From Voacanga thouarsii (taxonomy: Eukaryota; Streptophyta; Magnoliopsida; Gentianales; Apocynaceae): a stretch of 64,000 nt of DNA. The stretch covers positions 2,480,001 to 2,544,000 of the forward strand of contig JANUWF010001636.1 of assembly GCA_026120185.1 (NCBI GenBank). Reading direction: 5' to 3'. Shown in pieces: positions 55,229 through 64,000 of the stretch (the first letter of the stretch is position 1; every line of letters begins with the position of its first letter). The notes beneath the pieces were generated by a model. The model was not told the origin of the DNA, did no database searches, and saw only the letters and a list, made by a program, of their open reading frames with translations. A program made the translations under genes and the position numbers.

Positions 55229-56140
55229 AAAATACATTTATGAAATAGTTCCAATTAAGGGTGAAAAAAGTGAATGAGAATTTAAGAATGGCATTGTAAA
55301 GTGGCATGGATACAAGTTTGTTTCTCAAACCATTAAAAGTCTTGAGATGCACAAGCAAAATACTTGGTTTATAAACTTATATCTTTAAAGTGATTACTTA
55401 TTTTAAAATTATGTTGTCATTTGTAAATTTTGATTGAATTGTATCTCACACTACAATTCGAATTTTATTTATCTCAAATTAATATTTTAATTTTAAATTT
55501 TTTTCTCATAGAAATAAGATACAAAATAAAATATAAATGCTAATAATATAAAATTTGACTATAATTTAAGATGACAATGATAAATTTGATAAAAATATAA
55601 ATATTTGTGTGAATAAAAGTTTATTCAACATCAATAACTATTTGTTCGGTTAGTAATAGAACAAAGTTGAACTTATTCGAAATACAACTTCATTCAAGAT
55701 TGATTAGGATTTGTTTGATTAATAATTGAACATACCTAAACTTATTTGCAATGTTTAATTTCATTAGATTATTAATATAAAATATCTCACATTAACACAC
55801 AATTATATATTATTTCTAAATTAAATATTGATATTAGTAGTACTTATTTAGAATTTATTTAATTTTTTTTGCTAAGAAAATATAATTATTATTCTTATAA
55901 AATTTTAAAATTTATTTAGATTTATATTTTTGTGTTGGGTCGAAACCGGACCCCCGCATCCCCGATTCCTCGCTGGGCCAGGATAAAAAATTATTTTGTT
56001 CCTGATGGGCTGGGGGTAGGGATCCCGCCTTTTCCCGGGCCGGGGACAAGTCGGGGGTGAGGATACGAAGGGAATGCGGGGGCGGGGGCGGGGGCGAAAT
56101 TTCTAGTTCCCGGCTCGCCCCGACCCGGTTGCCATCCCTA
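54571..56140. mobile_element. Possible non-autonomous hAT-like element
   Basis: About 1570 bp of very AT-rich DNA bounded by two GC-rich ends. The left end begins TAGGGATAGCATGATCCCCG; the inverted right end begins TAGGGATGGCAACCGGGTCG. TAGGGATGGCAA-type ends with G/C-rich subterminal repeats (GGGGGCGGGGGCG near 56080) are typical of plant hAT MITEs. No transposase ORF and no convincing 8-bp target-site duplication were found, so the boundaries are tentative. (TA)n runs lie inside at about 54668-54691 and 55198-55226. Confidence 0.45.
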
Positions 56141-57296
56141 AAACTTATGTAGTAGCAAGAGATATCCCTTTAAATAAATAAATAAATATTTTTTACTATT
56201 TTATTTTTATTAATTAAAAAATAGTAATAAAACTCATATATTTAAATTTTTCGTTATTTATTTTAATATTAACATAAGTTATAACATGTGCGTTTCAAAA
56301 CAATAATTTAATAAAAGTTATATCCTATACAATGCAAAGGTATCAACATAATAAAACATTAAATTTCTAAAAACTATGTTAGACCATAAACCCCCTTGTG
56401 AAACCACTTTGATTTTATTGAACTTTAGTGATTTTACTGATAATAAAAATAGTTAAAAGACATGAAATTGCTTTGAATAATTCATGAGGAGGGATTACAA
56501 TAGAAGAAGAAAACACAAAACAATATGATCTTCAAAATCTGCCTTCTACTGCAAAACTGAAAAACTAATAACTATCAACTCGCCACTGGGACTCGAATAA
56601 CTTCGTCATTGCGCAGGCGCTTGGAGATCTAGAGTAATACCATGAGAGGAAAATTTATAATTAATAAATTATTGTCAATAGAAATTAATGGACAACTTAG
56701 TTATTTTTAAACAAATTCACTGAAAAAATTAAAATTAGAAACAATATTAAGTTCGCTCACTAAAAATTATATTAGACCGTAAGCACACTAGGAGAAACTA
56801 CTTGGGTCTTACGGAACTTTACTGAGCTTAGTATATTGAACTTTGCAGTATAAAATTATTGGGGTGGTTTAGGAAGCTGATGAATGCTGAAAATTTTGTG
56901 CATCTTTCTTCTTTATCTTTCAGTCTGATGTGTTGAGACTTAATCACATTATGAATGGCTTAAGCAAAGCCCGCTCTTCCCATGGCTGCAGAAAGAAGTC
57001 AGAACCCATAGAAGTCACTACATTAAGGATGTACTCCCCCGCAGTGAACACCGTCTCCAGACTGATGGACTTATTTGTGCTTTTGATTTTGTTGGGTGAC
57101 AAAAGAAATCAGTTGGACCAAAGTCTCATTAAAATCCTCTCAAGGACACACTGAGAACTTGAAGAAACAAACACCCGCTAACATCCTGCAGTCCTGCTCA
57201 AAGAATATTCGAGAAAAAGTTTAATAAAACCAGCATCTATTTGAGTTTGGTGAACCATCGATACACTATAGAAACAATTCCGATTCAGGCTGCAGT
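56141..57296. other. Intergenic / 3' flank of alpha-COP-like gene
   Basis: AT-rich, then moderate GC near 56880-57290, which is probably the 3' untranslated region of the minus-strand alpha-COP-like gene. Confidence 0.4.
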
Positions 57297-60200
57297 CTAT
57301 TTATAACCATTCATTGGAAAATAAAAAAAATGAGTGGCATCAGCCTTAGGCACAATCACAGCAAGATCACAAATGCTACAAAGCTGGCCTTTTTGGGACG
57401 GAACAAAATTTGCCCTGCAATAAGCGCAAACTACAGCGCTCTTTACCTCATTTATCAGGCTGAGTGTCGAACCACAAATCTTAAAAGGCTTTGCAAAATC
57501 ATAATTAAGCTCCCATAAGTCTCTCATATTCTTCTCTGAATGCTGCAAAACTTGATTTGCTGCCTTAGATTGGTCATCAGTAGTTGAATTGGCTTCTAAG
57601 AGTCTCCTAGCAAACCCGATTGCAGTTTTAAAAGGCCTTGCAAAATCATATTTCGGCTGCAGTACATCTCTCGTATTCCCCTTCGAGTCCTGCAATACTC
57701 GATCAGCTGCCATGCATTCATCATCAATTTTTGAATTGCCTTCTAGGAGTCTCCTAGCAAATTTGGCTGCAGACTTTCTGTTGCCTGCCTTGTAGCAATC
57801 CGTCATGGCAATGAACAATACAAGTCTAGTATCAAAAGTACTGAGGGGGATGTGTGTGGAGTAGGCTGCCAGCTCCAACTGGCGAACTACGTTGTCCTTC
57901 AATTCCCTCCTCTTTAGTTGTATCTTCGTAACCAAAAGATAGTTACTTATAGTGATTCTCAATTGTAAAAAGTCATTTGCCTCTTCCCTGGATTTAACCA
58001 AAGTCAAAGTTATGACATGAAGTATATTCCGAAAAAGATGGAAAGCATCAGACAACCTTTCATCCTTAAAGAGCTCTCTAGCAGCCTTAACCTGCTTCCG
58101 TACTTCACTAGAATTGAAGACAAGTGCCACATTACCTTGCACATCAGCATTTGAGAACTCATTCCAACGTCTATTCAGTGCCACTGAAATCACTGGTGTT
58201 GATGGGAAGGCACACATATATGTCTGACTGCCCAGGTAAAGATCTATAAACAATGCCTTGTAATGAGACAAGTTTTTCATCCTGTATCGTTCGGTTTGCA
58301 TACACAATGCTGTTTCAAAATCACCAGCAGCTGCATGTTCAGCAGGATGACATGAATCCTCCACCCAAATCCGGCAATAAGATATACCAGGTGTTGGCGC
58401 AATAAATACAGAAGACCCCATATTTGCAACAGTGTCCACTGTATCCACTTCTCCATTAACCGAAGTATCACTGGAATCTGCATCTGCAACATCTTCACAC
58501 TCTAAATTTGCACTCTTGCCAGAATTATCAAGACCACCCACAAAGATCCCTCTGGTAATTATCAAGGAAGACCAATCTCTGCCACATAATATGGGTTTTG
58601 GTGGAATCAACAGAGATGCTGACTTCCCCATGGGTAAATAAGGGACGTTGTCAGCCAGTGCTACAGCAAGACGCTGGGCTACATTACAAAGACCATGGAC
58701 TGAAGCTGTGATATATGCAAGTGGCAACTGCCCAGCATTCTCCAATATCTTCACACGCTCTTGAATATCTCCCAGGTAAAGGGCATGATGGAACCGTCTT
58801 GTGACATCATTTTCAACTTCAGGAATTTTCATCATTTTTGACAGCTTATCCAAATTCCCCGTTATAAAATAAAGAAAAGCCAGTCTTTCGAAGACCTTTG
58901 TCCTCTGATACACATATTCGACAATGCCAATGTTACCTTGACAAAGGGCCTCCGCCCCCAGCTTATTCCAAAAATCTCTCTCATCAATCTCTTTAGCAGA
59001 AGCAACTGCCATCTGAATGTTCCCACTTTCGAGTGCTAAATTGAAGCGTGTTCGCTCATCCTTCACAATTTGCAGAGCGACATCCAGAAAGCCCTTTTGC
59101 TGGAGGTAGGAAATCATGCCTTGGCTGCAGACTTCAGAGTTCCTAATCATACTGATAGCCTGGTCATATCTCTTCCTCAGAAGGGACAATTTGAACATGT
59201 ACTCAGTCGAATCAATAATAACAGGATGATTTTTCCCATTTTTGTCCAAGCAAAAAATTGTATTTCCATACATTTTGGTGATATATTTAGGGAGATCCAG
59301 CGTTTTGATAATCCCAGTCTCCCCGTTAGGAAGACAATACTTAAAATGTCTCTCGGTTGTAAATACAAAGACACCATTATCATCAAAAGTGCCACTTTTG
59401 ATGGAATTTTTCTCAGGAGCTTTGCACTGAGGCACAAGTTTCTTATCTGCTATGATTATTGAGTGTTTGCTGAGCAATGCAACGGTTTCCATGTCACTTG
59501 ACCAAACAACATACCGAATAAAAGAAGTCTCCATGTCCCCAAGAACAATCTGTTGCTCCAGGTCAAACATAATAACTCTATCCTCGCTCCCGCATAACAA
59601 CTTTCCATTTCCTGCATGAAATATAACATCTGTAGCAATGGGAAGAACAATCTTCTTTACTGTGTGATTGTTAAGACTCTTGACTAATACTTGGTTGCTG
59701 GTCTTCTTGAGCACAGCAAACCTATTATGAGCAACAAAAGCTGACAATCCACCCAGGCCTCTTTTTGGTTGTTGAACAGACTTGCCACTACAACAGCTGT
59801 CTGTAGGTAAAGTATAGAGTTCATAACAATCCAAGTCCATGTCTGAACATATTAAGACAGACTTTCCTGCAGGATTATAAGAAAGAGTCCGGCAGCGTTT
59901 ATTTAAGCTGTTAGAATCAGGCGTGTGAAGAGACATCAACTCAACATCTTTCCGAGTTAAATAGTCAAAGACATGCAAAACTCGGTTTTTGACATAAAGC
60001 AGAGAATCTCCACTCACATAAAAAGCTGGACGATCCCTTGCCAACTTGAACACTATCATGCCATTGTCATGACCGGCAGCTAGTAAATTACTAGAAGGAT
60101 GAGATGCAAGGATCCAGAATTTTTCTTCCCTGCAAAACGTCTGCAAACAAGTCTTCTTTGTAGGATCCCATATTCTAATGGTCTTATCTTGTGAGTTTGT

Positions 60201-62562
60201 GACAATGACATTCTGTCTTTCATGGAACAGAACACAGGATACACTGTGCATGTGCCCTCTCAATCCACCCTCTTTCAGACCATTTAGACCTGCAAAAAAT
60301 AAATCACTTTCTAAGACTTCGATTGAAGCTTTCCATTGCAACAAATGGAATCAACATGGAGAAAAGCTGAAAAATATCATTGGCATAAAGGTTGACTCAT
60401 GAGAAAATTTCAGATTTCCTGATACCAGTAATCAATGTAAGAAGCTTAGCGTGATATGTAACTCAAAAAGATGAAAACAACATGTTTTCTACTCCAGGAT
60501 TTGGAAAAGAAAAGAAATACTCTTTTAAAATAAAATTCTTCAGAAGATCTACAGAAAGATAAGCTCGCATGGAATATCCAGCTCTTGCAGCACTATAGTT
60601 CTCATGAGAAGTGGAAACAACATTTCTCTCTAAATAATTTGGAATACCCTAAAACAGGGACTTTCAAACTCACACAATTCCAATTTGTAGTAAACATTCC
60701 CCAAAAAAAAATATGAAAAATATGAAAATACATAGAGTATATAGTTTCTGTCATTTAGGGGAAAAAAATATCGTAATCAAAGAAGAAAAGAGGATAGATA
60801 GGCCCAATAAGGTTCCAGATAAGAGTTACGAATTGTTGCCTTAAATAGATTATGAGTGTTTTATCAGCCAACTGACTTGGCCAGCTAAGAGACATCAAGG
60901 TAAGGAAACAAGCCCAGAAACCATTAAAACTTTTAAAAAGCATAAGCAATCCAAAACATATTCCAAGACAAAAAAACATATTGCAGATTGATGTTAAACA
61001 ATCAAGCTGTAGCCTACAAACAAGATGCTGGAGCTGAGTTATTAGTAACTATACACAAAGATTTGCTACATGTACACCTTCAAACAAAACCTTGAAATTA
61101 AGAAGGAAAAAACAGCAGACGTACATGGGCAGCTGAAAGTTATTTTTGCAAGCACAACACATAACAACGAAACTAAAAATAGGATGAAATGTAGAAGTGC
61201 CCCCATCCCAGCTCCAATTCACATTTTGATCTTTCCTGAATTTTCTAGATTTTAGAAAGAAAAAGATCGGCATTTTTCAGTTAAACGTTTAGCACTAAGC
61301 TAGCAAGAGAATTTTGATTTTTCATTTCCCTTTGAGCAGGTCATTATGTTGAAATGGCTGCCGCTATGTGAATTCTCAGCAATATATATGCACCTTTTCC
61401 CCAAAATGACCAAATCACAGTAGGATAAAACTACATATTTGGAAGAAAAATAGTGAGAAACAGAGCACATACCTCCAGTTCTCCAGATTTTCACTTGATG
61501 ATCATTTGCACCACAATAAACTAATGGAAGAGTGGGGTGGAATGAAACCCAATTCACTTGAACATCGCCCTCAAGGATATTCTTGGTAAAAGTAGTATAA
61601 GTATCCAAACCAAAAGATGATTGTGGCTTCGTTTTCAAGGAGTGAATAAACCAAACTCGAATGGTTCCATCCGTCGAGGCCGACACTGCCAGATATTTCT
61701 TGGGATGAAAAGAAGCGCATGTCACTCGGTGGCTGTGCCTTAACACACAAATGCAACTGCGAGACTTCCAGTTCCAGATTCTAATCGCCTTATCATCGCT
61801 GGCACTAATAATCCAGGGTTCCGAATAATGGAACTCAACTGTGCGGATGCGATCATGATGTCCATTAAGGAAAAACAAACATCTATTCAGCATGTAACTC
61901 CAGACTTTGACCTCACAATCATCTCCTGCAAAATATTATTATTTTCACAATCCAATAAGCTCCATAAGATTAAAGAAGTCGGAGGACTAATTCTGTAACG
62001 AATTAGAGAGCGGCAACTTCATTAAATATCTTCTTCATTATATGCAGGGAAAAAGAAAAAAACGTCTTTGGCATTGTGCATTTTGATTCCTTCGTTAGAC
62101 CTTCTTATTCGTGTAGGTTGCCTTGGGTAAAGCATCTTTCTGAAAAACATATTGTTCGATTCTTTATTCTCCCAAAAATTGAAGTCAGTAACAAGAATGA
62201 GCAAAAGTGTTTAAAAAAAAAAAAAAAATCTTAGCGTCCTCAGATTTGCCGAAATAACTAGTTAAAACAAAAAGTTATTTCTTTAAATTTACGGATGAAG
62301 CAATGATTTATGAACAAATTGAACTATATACCGAGAAGATACCTCCGGAAACAAAAAGGGGCTCTCTCCAGTGGAATTGGAAATGCACCGAGTGGACAGC
62401 GCCTTTACAATCCCCCTTGAAGCTGTGGATGAGTATGCCATTGGAGTAGTCCCAAAGCTCTATGAACCCATTATGCAGGCTAGCCAAAATCCATGGCCTC
62501 TTACCATGGAAGCTTAGCCCCGTGACCCTGCAGCCACTCTTAGTCTCAAACTTGATCAGCAT
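57297..62562 (-). CDS. Coatomer alpha subunit-like protein, divergent copy
   Basis: Three exons on the minus strand: 62562-62343, 61925-61473 and 60289-57297 (3666 nt, 1221 residues; Arabidopsis alpha-COP is about 1216-1218). Alpha-COP scaffolds COPI vesicles that return cargo from Golgi to ER; its WD40 propeller binds dilysine signals. The N-terminal repeats are clear ([66 protein letters not shown]). The middle matches closely ([62 protein letters not shown]). The C-terminal zinc-ribbon-like part reads [10 protein letters not shown] and CSICDLAVI. Oddities: the acidic DWGEELD / GWGLEDLELP segment typical of plant alpha-COP is missing near residues 610-650, the C-terminal third is strongly diverged, and residues about 1064-1161 are a tandem duplication. 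The single long reading frame argues against a pseudogene. Confidence 0.88.
57481..57774 (-). repeat. 147-bp in-frame tandem duplication in alpha-COP-like exon 3
   Basis: Two 147-bp units, 57774-57628 and 57627-57481 on the coding strand, each encoding 49 residues that start near FARRLLE and end near YDFARPFK / YDFAKPFK. Canonical alpha-COP has one such segment ahead of the C-terminal zinc-ribbon-like part. The units are diverged but keep the frame. Confidence 0.9.
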
Positions 62563-63349
62563 CTTTGGACGGAAAGTGAGGAAAGGTTTTCCCTACTGAG
62601 CGAAGAAAGGAAGGCAACAAAGTTTGGCGCTGGTACGACACCTGATCGCAGGCAAGCGGGTTAAACAATTCAAACAAATCAAAATAAATTAAATTTAACT
62701 TTAACATGTAATCGATTTTTTTTAAAAAAAATAAATTTAGTTCGACTTTAATAAAAAATTTGAAAAAGTTGAATTAAAAATGAATTTTAAAATAAAATAT
62801 CAAGCAAAAAATGGATTACATACCTCTACTTATAATAACTTAATTTAAAAGATAAATTTTAATTTTAATGATATATATATGTAATGTGATATTAGTAATT
62901 TTTTTTTAAATGTAATAACACCCTCTATTCTATTTATTATTATATTAGTTTAATGTTTTATTTATGTAAATGTAAATTGTTTCTACTTTTAGTATCTTGA
63001 ACAAATTGATTTAAAAAAAACAACAAGATATTTGATTCAAGTTCTGAAAATGTAATGATAATAACAATCATAGAAATATCATGTTTGGTTTAATTTTTTG
63101 TTATTAGGTCTTGGATATAAAGGATTAGAATGTATTTGAGTTGAAATTATATTTTTAAAAACTTAAATAAAATTTATTAAATTATTAATAAATGTCATGT
63201 CTTATAAAATTTGAGTTTCATTTAAACGGAAAAGGTGGGATTCCCCAAACACCAATCCCCCAGTGGGTTTTGACCAAAATGGTAGGATTTTAAAAACTAA
63301 CTCCGACTGGGGGTACAGATTTTGGGCCAGCCCCCTAGAAGAGAAACCT
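62563..63349. other. Upstream region of alpha-COP-like gene
   Basis: The first 100 bp is probably 5' leader; the rest is AT-rich. No TATA box can be chosen with confidence and no further gene is seen. Confidence 0.4.
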
Positions 63350-63355
63350 CACGTC

Positions 63356-63555
63356 TGGCGAACACGAGGTGCAACGGCACCTCGTGTCTACCATACACAA
63401 AGTCTACTCCTCAAAATTTATTCTCCACGCACACTAAATGCCCTCAAATTCCTCGCGTGCATTAAATGCAAAAAGCCGGAAGTCAATGTACCTCGTGTCT
63501 ACCAAACACGAGATACCATGAAAAGTGCACCTCGTGTTTGGTAGACACAAAGTGC
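63356..63555. repeat. Cluster of hairpins built from a CCTCGTGT motif
   Basis: CCTCGTGT occurs at 63380, 63491 and about 63530, and its inverse ACACGAG at 63362 and 63506. This gives two perfect inverted repeats: 11-bp arms 63362-63372 / 63377-63387 with a 4-base loop, and 18-bp arms 63495-63512 / 63531-63548 with an 18-base spacer. The element family is unknown. Confidence 0.85.
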
Positions 63556-64000
63556 CATGCGCCCATTTCAACTCCATTCCCTAATTCAAATGCATTCAAT
63601 CAACATCATTTTTTTTTTTATTTTACACATATAATTTTAGTTTTAATTAATTTAATTTTTTATTTAAATAAATAATTATATTTAATAAATTTTTTATTTA
63701 ATTTCGTTCATAATACAAAATAATAGTTATTTTATTAAAATTTTAAATTATTTTAATTTTCAATTAATATTAAAATTAAATTTTAATTTATTTTTATCAT
63801 TAAAAATGATAATAAATTTTAATCTTTTTAATTTATTTTATTATCTTTAATTCATTAAAAAAATAATTTTTTATTTTTTTAATTTCTTTAAATTTAAATT
63901 TAATTTTTAGAATATAATTTAAAATTTTAGATACTAAAATTTAATTACAATTATGTATAAAATTAATTATAATTAATTTTAAATGTCAATAACATACACC
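63556..64000. other. AT-rich intergenic, no gene recognised
   Basis: Almost entirely A/T with TTTAATTT/AAATTAAA motifs. Nothing else is supported. Confidence 0.5.

Noticed and set aside
58277..59650. Several open frames on both strands inside the alpha-COP-like exon 3
   Set aside because: They are shadows of the long coding frame; none has independent homology.

Overview
This is plant nuclear DNA, most likely from a eudicot. It is AT-rich (about one third G+C by eye), and its genes are widely spaced and intron-rich with GT-AG introns. All six recognisable proteins are typical angiosperm families. I cannot name the species. Each of the six gene models was built by joining exons by eye; in every case the summed exon length is a multiple of three and the product has the length expected for its family.

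Layout. 0-3.3 kb: intergenic, with a tRNA-derived SINE on the minus strand at 1948-2130. 3.3-5.5 kb (-): WAT1, a vacuolar auxin facilitator of the MtN21/EamA family, six exons, one with a GC donor. 5.5-16.3 kb: gene-free, with two small TA-flanked inverted-repeat elements and a tandem duplication. 16.3-19.4 kb (-): TFIIF beta subunit, six exons. 20.5-22.6 kb: a long TA-rich simple repeat followed by a decayed endogenous pararetrovirus fragment (protease, reverse transcriptase, RNase H). 23.9-26.3 kb (+): RD19-type papain-like cysteine protease, four exons. 27.4-36.5 kb (-): V-ATPase subunit a, 18 exons; its introns hold an antisense LINE fragment, a Stowaway-like MITE and a tandem duplication. 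36.5-43.5 kb: gene-free. 43.5-44.9 kb (-): SHI-related (SRS/STY) zinc-finger transcription factor, two exons. 45-57.3 kb: AT-rich, with a MITE, one small ORF and a possible non-autonomous hAT element. 57.3-62.6 kb (-): alpha-COP-like coatomer subunit, three exons, unusually divergent, with an in-frame 49-residue tandem duplication. 63.3-63.6 kb: a cluster of hairpins built from one recurring motif.

The genes are unrelated neighbours, as usual in plants, not a functional cluster. Three encode endomembrane or vacuole functions (vacuolar auxin release, vacuolar proton pumping, a vacuole-targeted protease family) and one encodes vesicle coat; I treat this as coincidence. No new multi-gene system is evident. 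The points most worth a second look are the divergent alpha-COP copy with its duplication, the hairpin cluster, the SINE with intact target-site duplications, and the pararetrovirus remnant beside a TA repeat.
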